Assembly: GCF_003075525.1 (NCBI RefSeq)
Contig: NZ_QDDR01000012.1
Coordinates: 1 to 64,000 of the forward strand
Origin: Pararhodobacter aggregans
GTDB lineage: Bacteria; Pseudomonadota; Alphaproteobacteria; Rhodobacterales; Rhodobacteraceae
Direction: 5' to 3'
Length of the DNA stretch: 64,000 bases
The notes below the pieces were generated by a model. It ran no database searches, was not told where the DNA came from, and saw only the letters and a list, made by a program, of their open reading frames with translations. Below, one piece after another: positions 53,663 to 62,564 of this stretch. The position numbers were made by a program, and so were the translations under genes. The first letter of the stretch is position 1. Each line of letters starts with the position of its first letter.

Positions 53663-54861
53663 CAATCGACCTCGCGGCTGCCGTTGCGGATCAGGTCGCG
53701 GGCGATCACCATGCGGTGCACCTCGGAGGGGCCCTCGCCGATCCGCTTGATCCGCGTCTCGCGGAACCAGCGTTCCAGCGGGAGTTCCTTGGCCACGCCC
53801 ATCCCGCCCAGGATCTGCACGCAGCGATCCACGACCCGGTTCGCCGCCTCGCTGGCGAAGAGCTTGGCGACCGATGCCTCCAGCTTGATGTTCGCGCCCC
53901 GCTCAGCGCGCCAGGCAGCCTGGTAGACCAGCAGCCGCGCCGCCCTGAGATCGACCTCGCTGTCGGCCAGCATCCATTGGATCGCCTGATGCTCGGCCAG
54001 CTTCTTGCCGAAGGTCTCGCGATCACGCGCCCAGTCGAGCGCGATGTCCAGCGCCGCCTGCGCGGTTCCGATGCAGGTTGCGGCATAGGGCACGCGCTGG
54101 TGGACCAGCCAATCCTCGGCCAGCGCGAAACCCTGGCCTTCCTCGCCCAGCCGGTTCGCCACCGGAATGCGGCAGTCTTCGAAGGTCAGCTGGTAGGGGG
54201 AATAGGAACGGATCACATCGATGGGTTCCAGCGTCAGGCCCGGCGTGCCGATGTCGACGATGAAGCTCGTGATCCCGCCGCGCGCCTGCGGATCGCCCGT
54301 TCGGGCGAACACGACGCCCCATGTCGCCTGGCCCGCACCGGTGATCCAGACCTTGGTGCCGTTGAGCACGTAATGGTCGCCATCGCGGACCGCGCGCGTG
54401 CGGATCGCCCGGGCCGGATCCGACCCGCCGCTGGGTTCCGAGATCGCCACGAAGGTCTTGTCGCCCCTAGCGATGCAGGGGACCGCATAGCGCGCGATCT
54501 GGTCCGCGCTCCCCTTGAAGATCACGTTCGGCGGATCGAAGCCGAAGGCGCCGCCAGCCGGAACATAGGCGCCCATGCGGCATTTCGCGGCCTCTTCGGC
54601 GACCACGACCTGACCCAGCAGGCCGAGCCCCGCGCCGCCGTGTTCGACGGGCGATTGCACGCACCAGATCCCCAGCTCCCGCGCCTGCCTGCGCAGCCCT
54701 TCGAGGACATCCTTCGGGAACTCGTAGGAATCGCTGGGCAGCGCCTCTTCAGCCGGGCGCACCTGGCCGGTCATGAACTTGCGCAGCATGTCGCGCATCG
54801 CGCGCAGCTCTTCGGGCATCTGCCAACCCAGCAGCCCGATTTCCTCGCCATCGTAGGACAC
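53662..54861 (-). CDS. Acyl-CoA dehydrogenase
   Basis: A 399-residue FAD-dependent acyl-CoA dehydrogenase. It has FVAISEPSGGSDPARAI and WITGAGQATWG flavin/substrate segments, the conserved RDRETFGKKLAEHQAIQW helix, and the C-terminal RIGEGPSEVHRM segment. It would introduce the double bond at the start of the cluster B cycle. The start is GTG (54859-54861) after GGGAGGGAAA, better than an upstream frame that runs into the operator at 54938. It is the first gene of the minus-strand operon. Confidence 0.92.
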   Translation of the reverse strand: MSYDGEEIGLLGWQMPEELRAMRDMLRKFMTGQVRPAEEALPSDSYEFPKDVLEGLRRQARELGIWCVQSPVEHGGAGLGLLGQVVVAEEAAKCRMGAYVPAGGAFGFDPPNVIFKGSADQIARYAVPCIARGDKTFVAISEPSGGSDPARAIRTRAVRDGDHYVLNGTKVWITGAGQATWGVVFARTGDPQARGGITSFIVDIGTPGLTLEPIDVIRSYSPYQLTFEDCRIPVANRLGEEGQGFALAEDWLVHQRVPYAATCIGTAQAALDIALDWARDRETFGKKLAEHQAIQWMLADSEVDLRAARLLVYQAAWRAERGANIKLEASVAKLFASEAANRVVDRCVQILGGMGVAKELPLERWFRETRIKRIGEGPSEVHRMVIARDLIRNGSREVD

Positions 54862-54937
54862 GTCGTTTCCCTCCCTTGCCGTCGCCGGATCACTGCTCGC
54901 GACTCGGCGTGCAGGAGCAGTAGACATCAGCAGCATC

Positions 54938-54956
54938 AAAACATCAAACCTTTTAT
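54938..54956. promoter_or_regulatory. Cluster B operator-like motif, site 1
   Basis: AAAACATCAAACCTTTTAT, in the divergent region between the acyl-CoA dehydrogenase gene (minus) and the MBL gene (plus). It is identical at 16 of 19 positions to the sequence at 59505-59523 and has A4/T4 ends forming a partial palindrome. Confidence 0.55.
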
Positions 54957-55049
54957 TGTATGGGTCGAGATTTTCCTCAATACCCTTGCCAGGCCCTCGG
55001 TAATGTCACTATAAACATGAGGAAAGCATCAGGGTTGGGAGGGAAATAA

Positions 55050-55931
55050 ATGGTCGATCATTTACTGACGCTGCGACAGACGCCCGCGATCTATCGCCGA
55101 CGCATCGGCGGTTTCATGGTGACGATCCTCTCGGACGGTCATCTCGAAGCCGATCCGGCGTTCTTTTCCGGCGGGGCGGCGCTGTTGGGTGAACTGACCG
55201 ACGCAGCCTTCCTGCCCCGGGGGCCCTTCCGCATGGGGACGGTGGTCTATGTCGTCGATGACGGGAAACGCCGGGTGATGGTCGATGCCGGCTGCGGACC
55301 GCTCTTCGGGCCGACCTCGGGCTACTTGCTGTTCAACCTGAAGCAGGCGGGGATCGAGCCCGAGACGATCGACGCGATCCTCATCACCCACATGCATGCC
55401 GACCACATCGGCGGTCTGCTCGACGAGGGCGGAGCGGTGTTTCCGAACGCCGAGATCGTGCTGCATCAGGCCGAGTTCGACTATTTCATGGGCGATCTGG
55501 CGATGCAGCGCAGCACCGACCGCAACCGCCCCTGGCTGCTGCGCGCGCGCACCGTGCCTCAGCATTACCCCCGGCTGCGGTGCTTCGACCGCGAAGGCCC
55601 GGTGCTGCCCGGCATCACTGCCGTCCCGCTGGCCGGACACACGCCGGGCCATTCGGGATTCATGATCGAATCCGGCAACGAGCAGCTCTTTCTGGCTGCG
55701 GATCTGGTCTATTCGCCGGTCTACAGCTTTCACCTGCTGGATCAGAACTTCGCCTTCGATGTCGACCCCGAGGGCGCGATTGCCTCCCGCAAGCGGGGTC
55801 TCGACATGATCGCCACAGAGAAATGGCTCATGTCGGCCACGCATCTGCCGTTTCCCACCCTGGGCCATGTCGGTCGCCGCGCGGGCGGGGGCTTCGACTA
55901 TGTGCCGGAAGACTGGCGGTTCGATCCCTGA
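55050..55931 (+). CDS. Metallo-beta-lactamase-fold hydrolase
   Basis: A 293-residue MBL-fold protein with metal site H114-x-H116-x-D118-H119 (ITHMHADHIGG), LAGHTPGHSGFMI and FLAADLVYSP, and a C-terminal TLGHVGRR segment. It has no signal peptide. A GGGAGGG ribosome site precedes the ATG. It is divergent from the acyl-CoA dehydrogenase operon and convergent with the GMC gene. Likely a lactonase or thioesterase for a cluster B intermediate. Confidence 0.9.
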   Translation: MVDHLLTLRQTPAIYRRRIGGFMVTILSDGHLEADPAFFSGGAALLGELTDAAFLPRGPFRMGTVVYVVDDGKRRVMVDAGCGPLFGPTSGYLLFNLKQAGIEPETIDAILITHMHADHIGGLLDEGGAVFPNAEIVLHQAEFDYFMGDLAMQRSTDRNRPWLLRARTVPQHYPRLRCFDREGPVLPGITAVPLAGHTPGHSGFMIESGNEQLFLAADLVYSPVYSFHLLDQNFAFDVDPEGAIASRKRGLDMIATEKWLMSATHLPFPTLGHVGRRAGGGFDYVPEDWRFDP

Positions 55932-55968
55932 GCACAGCGACGCGGGGCGGGGGCAGCGGAGGGCCTGG

Positions 55969-57552
55969 TTAACCGGCCGCTGCCCGGATCAGGGCCGACC
56001 CTCTCTCGGCGACGGCCAGCACGGCGGCGTGAATGTTCCCCGAAACCGGCAGGGGCATGACCGAGGCATCGACAACGCGCAAGCCCCGCACGCCATGCAC
56101 CGACAGGTCCTGATCCACGACGGCACCCATGGCGCAGGTGCCGCCGGGATGAAAGATCGTATCGCCCGATGCGCGCACGAACTGCTCCCATTGCTCGGGC
56201 GTCTGGACACCGGGGCCGGGCGTCAGCTCGTCCTTGGTCCAGCCGGCCAGCCCCGGGCCACGCATGGCGCGCCGCAATCCCTGGCAGGCAGCGACCATCC
56301 GGGCCATGTCCGAGCCCTGACTCAGGACGCCGGTCAGGATTTCGGGCGCTCGGCGGATGTCGGGCGAGAGGGCGCGCACATGCCCCCGGCTTTCGGGCTG
56401 GACGAGGCAAACGACCATACCCCAGCGATCCTCTGCCGGCGCGTGCATCAGCCAGGGTTGCAAACTCGGATCGAAGAGCCGCAACAGCACCTGGAAATCC
56501 GGGGCGCGGCGGTCGGGTGCTGAGCGCAGGAACAGATGCGCGGCGGCCAGGGGCCAGGTCGCGGGACCAGAGCGCAGCAACAGCGCCTGAGCGAAACGCA
56601 GCGCCAGCCGGTCCCAGCGCAGCAACCGGTGCATGTAGGAAGCGGGGCGGCGGTAGTCGAGGGCGACCCGGGGATGTTCCCACAGGTTCCGGCCCACTGC
56701 CTCCATCGGGACGATGGGCGGGATCCCGGCGGCCTGAAGAACCGCGCCGGGACCGATGCCCGAGACCTGAAGCAGATGCGGCGAGCCGAAGGCGCCAGCG
56801 GCCAGAATGACCTCGCACCGCGCCGTGATGCGACGCACCCCGCCCTTGTGGCGCGCGACGACATGGCGGGCCCGGCCCTCGCTGATCGAGAGGGAGTCGA
56901 CCAGATGGTCGCTCAGCACGGTCAGGTTGCGCCGATCCAGGACCGGGTCCAGATAGGCGGCGCGCGGATCGCTCCGGCGCCCGCGCGCGATGTTGAACTG
57001 GGCACGCCCCACCCCCGGCCCGAGCGCGGCATTGTAGTCGCAAAGGCGGGGATGCCCCTGCGCTTCGAGCGCGGCGATCCAGTCGTCGATCAGGGCGTCC
57101 TGAACCGGTGTCTCGGTCACACCCATCGGGCCCGCGCTTCCCCGCGCCTCGTCGGCCAGGGCCGGCTCGACCCGTTCAACGGCCCGAAAGGCTTCGGCCA
57201 TGTCCTGCGCGGACCAGCCTTGCAGCCCCAGGGCGTGCCAGGCGTCGAAATCGGCCGCGGCGCCCCGCACGAAATTCATGGCGTTGACCGCGCCGCTGCC
57301 CCCCAGCAAACGGCCCCGAGGCAAGGTCAGCCGCCGTCCGTCAAGCCCGGGCTCGGGGGCCGAGCGGAAATCCCAGCCATAGCGCGGATCGTTCCACAAT
57401 CGCCCGACCCCCAGCGGGACACGGGCCATCAGGGGGCGGCGTCCGGGTCCGGCCTCGATGAGGACCACGGAATACCGCCCGCCCTCGGACAATCGGTTCG
57501 CCAGAACGCACCCCGCACTGCCGCCGCCCACGATCACGAAGTCAGCCTGCAT
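55969..57552 (-). CDS. GMC-family FAD-dependent oxidoreductase (choline dehydrogenase-like)
   Basis: A 527-residue flavoprotein alcohol oxidoreductase. It has the FAD motif VIVGGGSAGCVLANRLSEGG at about 6-25, GGSGAVNAMNFVRG, the active-site histidine in HPGGTCAMG, and the C-terminal VDASVMPLPVSGNIHAA. It oxidises a primary alcohol to an aldehyde; acceptor and substrate are unknown. The ATG at 57552 is preferred over 57576, which would overlap the flavin reductase gene. Confidence 0.92.
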   Translation of the reverse strand: MQADFVIVGGGSAGCVLANRLSEGGRYSVVLIEAGPGRRPLMARVPLGVGRLWNDPRYGWDFRSAPEPGLDGRRLTLPRGRLLGGSGAVNAMNFVRGAAADFDAWHALGLQGWSAQDMAEAFRAVERVEPALADEARGSAGPMGVTETPVQDALIDDWIAALEAQGHPRLCDYNAALGPGVGRAQFNIARGRRSDPRAAYLDPVLDRRNLTVLSDHLVDSLSISEGRARHVVARHKGGVRRITARCEVILAAGAFGSPHLLQVSGIGPGAVLQAAGIPPIVPMEAVGRNLWEHPRVALDYRRPASYMHRLLRWDRLALRFAQALLLRSGPATWPLAAAHLFLRSAPDRRAPDFQVLLRLFDPSLQPWLMHAPAEDRWGMVVCLVQPESRGHVRALSPDIRRAPEILTGVLSQGSDMARMVAACQGLRRAMRGPGLAGWTKDELTPGPGVQTPEQWEQFVRASGDTIFHPGGTCAMGAVVDQDLSVHGVRGLRVVDASVMPLPVSGNIHAAVLAVAERGSALIRAAAG

Positions 57553-57559
57553 GGCCGGA

Positions 57560-58177
57560 TCAGAGCCCGCTGGCATCCAACGCTGCCTGAGGCATGCGGA
57601 CCACCGGACCCAGCCCGGCGTAATTCGGCCCGCCCAGCCGGGCGACCGGATCGAGTGCGACGGTTTCGATCTTGCCGTTGTTGACCAGATCGTCGCGCAC
57701 GTGGAAGCGCAGGACCTCGCCGATAATCAGCATGTTGCGCTCTTCACCCAGCGGGATTGCCAGATGAAGCCGGCATTCCAGGCTTGCCGGCGCCACGGCG
57801 ATGCGCGGCGGCGCGATGGTGACGCTGGGCAATTGCTGCAGGTTCAGCGCCTCGGCCTCGCTGACATCCGGGGGCACGACCGCAGAGCTGTGATGCATCA
57901 CCGCCAGCGCCGCGCTGTTGACGATGTTCACCACAAACTCGCCGGTGCGCAGGATGTTGTTCCCGCTGTCCTTCAGCACCGATCCGGCCTTGCGGCCGAT
58001 CGACACCGCCACCATCGGCGGCTTGTGCGAGCAGAAGGTGAAGGCAGAAAACGGCGACAGATTGGTCGATCCGGCTTCGTTCAGCGTGCTGATCCAGGCG
58101 ATCGGGCGCGGAACGACCAGGCCGGTCATGATCTTGTAGTTTTCCGCCATCGTTTTGGTGCTGGGATCGATCTCCAT
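57560..58177 (-). CDS. Flavin reductase-like (FMN-binding split-barrel) protein
   Basis: A 205-residue split-barrel flavoprotein. Family segments are VPRPIAWISTLNEAG, NLSPFSAFTFCSHKPP, and TGEFVVNIVN. Such proteins bind FMN and either supply reduced flavin to an oxygenase or reduce a substrate directly. No partner oxygenase is adjacent. The ATG at 58177 overlaps the stop of the serine hydrolase (TGATG), and the GMC gene follows after 7 bp. Confidence 0.88.
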   Translation of the reverse strand: MEIDPSTKTMAENYKIMTGLVVPRPIAWISTLNEAGSTNLSPFSAFTFCSHKPPMVAVSIGRKAGSVLKDSGNNILRTGEFVVNIVNSAALAVMHHSSAVVPPDVSEAEALNLQQLPSVTIAPPRIAVAPASLECRLHLAIPLGEERNMLIIGEVLRFHVRDDLVNNGKIETVALDPVARLGGPNYAGLGPVVRMPQAALDASGL

Positions 58178-59346
58178 CACCGGGCCTCCCCGACCGTGCC
58201 GCTTGGCGAGAGCGCCGCGTGCACCATGTCCGAAAGCCGCTGAAAGCGCAGGTGGCTGTCCACCTGATCCATCAGCCCGGACGACAGAAAGACCGCCGAC
58301 AGCCGGCGCTCCGGGTCGCACCAGAAGACCATCGACCCGGCCCCGATGCAGCCGAAGGTGGCGGCCGAGGCGAGATGGCCGAAGGGCATCGGAAACAGCC
58401 CTTCCCCGCGCAGGAAGAAGCCTAGCCCCAGATAGGCGGGATAGGGCGCCAGACCGCGCATTTCCCGCTGCGCCGCTAAGGTATTGTTGGGCCTGAGCCC
58501 GGTGTGGTTTGTCGTCGCCAGGGCCAGCGCCGCAGGCGAGACCACAGGCGCCCCATCCAGGGTGCCGCCCGCCTCCAGCATGGCGACGAAGCGCAGCATG
58601 TCGTCGAGCGAGGCATAGCCACCGCCGCCGGGCAATTCGCTGGCCTCGGTCATGGCGGCGTCGCGGGCCATGAGCCCCAGGTTCATCGGCGTCTCGTTGC
58701 GGGCGACGATCGGCACGCGCAACGACGCAAGGACCGGCGCGGCGCCGATGGCGCTGTTGGCCATGCCGAGGGGCTGGAAAATGTCCTCGGCAATGATCTG
58801 ACGATAGGGCCGTCCCTGCGGATCAAGCACTTCGATCACCCGCCCCAGCACGTCGTAGGAGACTTGCGCGCTGTAGGAGACGACCTCGCCCGGCGGGTTG
58901 ACCGGGGCGATCTGGCAGGCCAGCTCGACGGTCGCCCGCAGGTTGCCCTGCATCTCGGCCGACAGTCCGGGCAGGGTGAAGGGCATCCCGCCGGTATGGG
59001 CCAGAAGCTGTGCAATCGTCACCTTCTGCTTCCCGTTGGCGCCGAAGCCGGGAAGGACCTCGGCGACCCGGGTGCCGAGCGAGAGGGCGCCGCGCTCGAT
59101 GGCCTGAAAAATACCGAGCGCCGTGAAGGCCTTGGTGAAGGACAGGACCGCGAACACATCCGTCGCGCCCAGCCTGCGCCCGCTGCGCCGGTCGGCAAAG
59201 CCGTAGCTGGCCTGGAAGGCCGTGCGCCCCGCCACCCGGATTCCGACCGCCATCCCGTCATAGAGCGCGTCGTCGATATCTCGGGTGATCGAAGCGCCAA
59301 GCCGCTCCAACTGCGCGGCGCGCAGGGTGGTGCCGAAACCGGTCAT
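58177..59346 (-). CDS. Serine hydrolase, class C beta-lactamase/EstB-like esterase
   Basis: A 389-residue penicillin-binding-protein-fold hydrolase with catalytic S69-x-x-K72 (SFTK) and the tyrosine motif YSA at 158-160 (VSYSAQVSYDV). No signal peptide is seen, so it is more likely a cytoplasmic esterase of the EstB type than an antibiotic-resistance enzyme. It starts the short minus-strand operon with the flavin reductase and GMC oxidoreductase. The upstream region carries a cluster B motif. Confidence 0.88.
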   Translation of the reverse strand: MTGFGTTLRAAQLERLGASITRDIDDALYDGMAVGIRVAGRTAFQASYGFADRRSGRRLGATDVFAVLSFTKAFTALGIFQAIERGALSLGTRVAEVLPGFGANGKQKVTIAQLLAHTGGMPFTLPGLSAEMQGNLRATVELACQIAPVNPPGEVVSYSAQVSYDVLGRVIEVLDPQGRPYRQIIAEDIFQPLGMANSAIGAAPVLASLRVPIVARNETPMNLGLMARDAAMTEASELPGGGGYASLDDMLRFVAMLEAGGTLDGAPVVSPAALALATTNHTGLRPNNTLAAQREMRGLAPYPAYLGLGFFLRGEGLFPMPFGHLASAATFGCIGAGSMVFWCDPERRLSAVFLSSGLMDQVDSHLRFQRLSDMVHAALSPSGTVGEAR

Positions 59347-59653
59347 GGCGTGCTCCTCCTTCAGGGAAATTAGGTTGATGTTATGTTGTCAGCAACGGTG
59401 TTTGAGATCAATGGGGAAATTTTTCGCGCCTATCATTTGGTAATTACTGATTTACTAACAAATAGATAGATCATGTGCGGCAGCGCTGACGCCCTGAAAT
59501 AATAAAACATTGGACCTTTTATGTTGACCGCATCGCTGACGCCATGTTTACTGGAATCGAGCCATGGACCGCGCGGGGTGACCTGCGTGCCTGCGGTCAG
59601 GGGGGCATCCGCGCAGGGCGCGGATGGGTTGCGGCAAGGACGGGGAGCGAGCG
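59347..59653. other. Divergent intergenic region with operator motif
   Basis: About 307 bp between the serine hydrolase (minus) and the ABC ATPase (plus). The first half is AT-rich. It contains the motif at 59505-59523 and no recognisable gene. Confidence 0.6.
59505..59523. promoter_or_regulatory. Cluster B operator-like motif, site 2
   Basis: AAAACATTGGACCTTTTAT, matching 16 of 19 positions of the sequence at 54938-54956, again in a divergent promoter region. The extended form ATAAAA-N9-TTTTAT (59503-59523) is a perfect 6-bp inverted repeat. Confidence 0.55.
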
Positions 59654-60760
59654 ATGCTGGAACTGGAGAACTTGAACAAGACATACCCGCCCACGTCAGG
59701 GCGGGCGCAGGGGGCCGTGCCCGAACCGGCGTTGACCGATTTCTCGCTCAACATCAAAGAGGGGGAATTCTTCACGCTGCTCGGCCCGTCAGGATGCGGC
59801 AAGACGACCACGCTGCAAAGCATCGCCGGGCTCGAACATCCGACAAGGGGTCGGATCACCATGGCCGGGCGCACGGTGTTCTGCAGCGCGACGAATACCA
59901 TCGTGCCGTCGAACAAGCGCAAGCTCGGCATGGTATTCCAGTCCTATGCGATCTGGCCGCACATGACCGTCTTCGAGAACGTGGCGTTTCCGCTGGTCCA
60001 CGGGCATGGCGGCTGCCCCCGAAGCGAGGTGCGACAGAAGGTGATGGGCGCCCTCGAACGGGTGGGTCTTCATGACTTTGCCGACCGGCCGGCGCCGTAT
60101 CTCTCGGGCGGGCAGCAGCAGCGGGTCGCATTGGCGCGCTCGCTGGTGAACGAGCCGTCGATCATGCTTCTCGACGAGCCCCTCTCGAATCTGGATGCCA
60201 AGCTGCGCGACGCGATGCGGGTGGAACTGCGCGATCTGGTCAAGTCCGTCGGTACGACGACGATCTATGTGACCCACGACCAGACCGAGGCTCTGTCGAT
60301 GTCCGATCGCATCGCCTTGCTGAACAAGGGCCGTCTGGAGCAGCTCGGAACGCCGGACCAGATCTATAACACGCCGCGCACGACGTTTGCGGCCGAGTTC
60401 GTCGGCAGCTCGAACATCCTCAAGGGTCGGGTCGTCGATGTCTCGGGGCAGCGCTGCACCGTCCAGCTTGCCTTTGGCATGGTGACCTGCCCGGTGACCG
60501 GCTCGGTCGAAAAGGGGCAAACGGTCGGTGTGATGGTCCGCCCGCATGGAATTGCCATCAATCCGGCCGAGCCGAACGGGGCCAATTGCTTTGCCGGCAC
60601 GATACGGCAGATCAGCTTCATCGGCGAGTTTCTGGACATGCAGGTGGCGGTCGGCGGCGAAAGCCTGAGGGTCTTCGTCAATTCCTACAAGACCCACCGC
60701 ACGGGCGAGGATGTGACGGTGCAACTGCCTGTCGATCTTTGCGTCGTCCTGCAGGGATAG
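59654..60760 (+). CDS. ABC transporter ATPase (FbpC/PotA-type importer)
   Basis: A 368-residue ATPase with Walker A GPSGCGKTT at 44-52, signature YLSGGQQQRVALARSL, Walker B IMLLDEPLSNLD and switch YVTHDQTEAL. A C-terminal regulatory TOBE-like domain follows (about 250-365, VMVRPHGIAI). FbpC/PotA-type ATPases serve importers of iron, thiosulfate, polyamines or phosphonates; the Q-loop context MVFQSYAIWPHMTV resembles FbpC. The ATG at 59654 follows GGGGAGCGAG. It is first in the plus-strand operon with the permease. Confidence 0.92.
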   Translation: MLELENLNKTYPPTSGRAQGAVPEPALTDFSLNIKEGEFFTLLGPSGCGKTTTLQSIAGLEHPTRGRITMAGRTVFCSATNTIVPSNKRKLGMVFQSYAIWPHMTVFENVAFPLVHGHGGCPRSEVRQKVMGALERVGLHDFADRPAPYLSGGQQQRVALARSLVNEPSIMLLDEPLSNLDAKLRDAMRVELRDLVKSVGTTTIYVTHDQTEALSMSDRIALLNKGRLEQLGTPDQIYNTPRTTFAAEFVGSSNILKGRVVDVSGQRCTVQLAFGMVTCPVTGSVEKGQTVGVMVRPHGIAINPAEPNGANCFAGTIRQISFIGEFLDMQVAVGGESLRVFVNSYKTHRTGEDVTVQLPVDLCVVLQG

Positions 60761-60769
60761 GAGCCAGAG

Positions 60770-62548
60770 ATGAGAAACCCTGAAAGTCAGTCCGCCGGCA
60801 TGCTGCAACGGATCCGCGCGGTTCCGGTCGTGACGATCGTTTCGATCCTGTTGCTGGCGCTGCTGCTTGTTCTGGTGGTCGCGCCCCTGGTCCTGCTGTT
60901 CCGGACCAGCCTGGCGCCGCCCGGAGAGCTTCCGTTCAACACGGATGTCTATACGCTGGAGAATTATCGCAGCGCGCTGAACAACGCGCGCCTTCCCACG
61001 CTGATCGCGAATACCCTGAAATACGCCGCCGGCACGGTCTGCATCGGGGTCGGCGTGGCCTTTACCATCGCCTGGCTGGTCGAGCGTACGGATCTGCCGT
61101 TCAAGGCGCTGATCCGCACCATGATGTTTTCCTGGATGGCGGTGCCGCCGGTGGTCATGGCCTTCGGATGGATTCTGCTGGGCAATCCGGGCAACGGGAT
61201 CTTCAACGTCCTGCTGCGCTGGCTGTTCGACCTCAGGGGCGCGGTCATCACGGTCTATTCGATGAAGGCGATGATCCTCATCACCGGGCTGGCCATCGTG
61301 CCGACCGCCTTCACCATGATTGCCGGCTTGCTGCGCAACATGGATCCGCATCTGGAAAGCGCCGGCTCGGTCCATGGCGCAAGCGGCTTCGGCGTCTTCC
61401 GAACGGTGACCCTGCCGCTTCTGGTTCCCGGTCTGCTGTCCGTGGGCATCCTTCTGTTCATGGCGATGGTTCAGGCCTTCGACCTGCCGCTGGTGATCGG
61501 CCTGACGGCAAGGGCGCCGGTCTTGTCGACGCAGATCTTCCTGTTGGCCAATTCCGACATTTCGCGGCCCGACTACTCGCTGACCGCCACCTTCGGCACC
61601 TTCTTTCTGCTGCTGGCGGCCGTCCTGATGCTGGTCTACTTCCGGACCGTGCGCATGAGCGAACGGTTCCGCGTGGTCTCGGGCAAGGCTTTCCGGCCGT
61701 CCAAACGCCCGCTTGGCGGATGGCGCCTGCCGGCCATCGGGTTCGTGTCCGTCTATTTCCTCATCATGATGCTGCCCTTCCTCGTGCTGCTCTGGACCAG
61801 CTTCCAGCCATTCTATGCCGTGCCCTCGGCCGAGGCTTTCGGGCGGATGACCCTGCAGAACTATGCCGATGTGTTCGGGCAGTCCTTCATCATCCGCGCC
61901 CTGGTGAACACGATCATCCTGGTGCTGTTCTCGGCCACCATCGTCATGGTTCTTTCGGTGATGATCGCCTGGATCTCCGTCCGGTCCAAGGGGCGGCTGG
62001 GCAAGGCGCTCGAGGTCATCTCGTTCCTGCCGATCGCCATCCCGCCGGTGGTCCTGGCCATCGCCGTCCTGCTGATCTACCTGCGGACGCCGCTATACGG
62101 CACGGTCTGGATCATCGTGCTCGCGCATGTGACCGCCTATATCGCCTTTGGCACACGCACCATGAATGCAGCCCTGCTTCAGATCCACAGCGAGCTGGAA
62201 AACGCCTCCTTCGTCTGTGGCGCCGGATGGTTCACCATGTTGCGGCGGATCATCTTTCCGCTGCTGCTGCCCCACATCCTCAACGGCTGGCTCTGGGTCG
62301 CAGGGCACAGCGCGCGCGACATCACCTTTCCGCTGTTCCTGATCACCTCGTCCAACGTCGTCGCCGCGTCGCAGCTCTATCTCCTGTGGACGACGCCCGA
62401 GATCCCGACCGCCTCGGCGCTTGCCGTCATCCTGGTGTTGGGATTGCTGTCGGTTGTGGTGCCGGTTCAGCTTTACGCCGCGCGGCTGGAAAGCGGCCGC
62501 CACCGCAAGTCGCGGGCCAGCGATCCCGCCCTGGCCCCGGCCGAATGA
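60770..62548 (+). CDS. ABC transporter permease, fused two-domain (FbpB-type)
   Basis: A 592-residue permease formed by two fused membrane domains (about 1-290 and 310-580), each with six or so helices. Each domain carries an EAA loop for ATPase contact (LESAGSVHGASGFGVFRTV near 200 and LENASFVCGAGWFTMLRRI near 480). One such protein is enough for an FbpABC-type importer. No periplasmic binding protein is encoded nearby within the window, so it must lie beyond 64 kb or elsewhere. It starts 9 bp after the ATPase stop. Confidence 0.92.
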   Translation: MRNPESQSAGMLQRIRAVPVVTIVSILLLALLLVLVVAPLVLLFRTSLAPPGELPFNTDVYTLENYRSALNNARLPTLIANTLKYAAGTVCIGVGVAFTIAWLVERTDLPFKALIRTMMFSWMAVPPVVMAFGWILLGNPGNGIFNVLLRWLFDLRGAVITVYSMKAMILITGLAIVPTAFTMIAGLLRNMDPHLESAGSVHGASGFGVFRTVTLPLLVPGLLSVGILLFMAMVQAFDLPLVIGLTARAPVLSTQIFLLANSDISRPDYSLTATFGTFFLLLAAVLMLVYFRTVRMSERFRVVSGKAFRPSKRPLGGWRLPAIGFVSVYFLIMMLPFLVLLWTSFQPFYAVPSAEAFGRMTLQNYADVFGQSFIIRALVNTIILVLFSATIVMVLSVMIAWISVRSKGRLGKALEVISFLPIAIPPVVLAIAVLLIYLRTPLYGTVWIIVLAHVTAYIAFGTRTMNAALLQIHSELENASFVCGAGWFTMLRRIIFPLLLPHILNGWLWVAGHSARDITFPLFLITSSNVVAASQLYLLWTTPEIPTASALAVILVLGLLSVVVPVQLYAARLESGRHRKSRASDPALAPAE

Positions 62549-62564
62549 TGCGAGGATTTGCACG

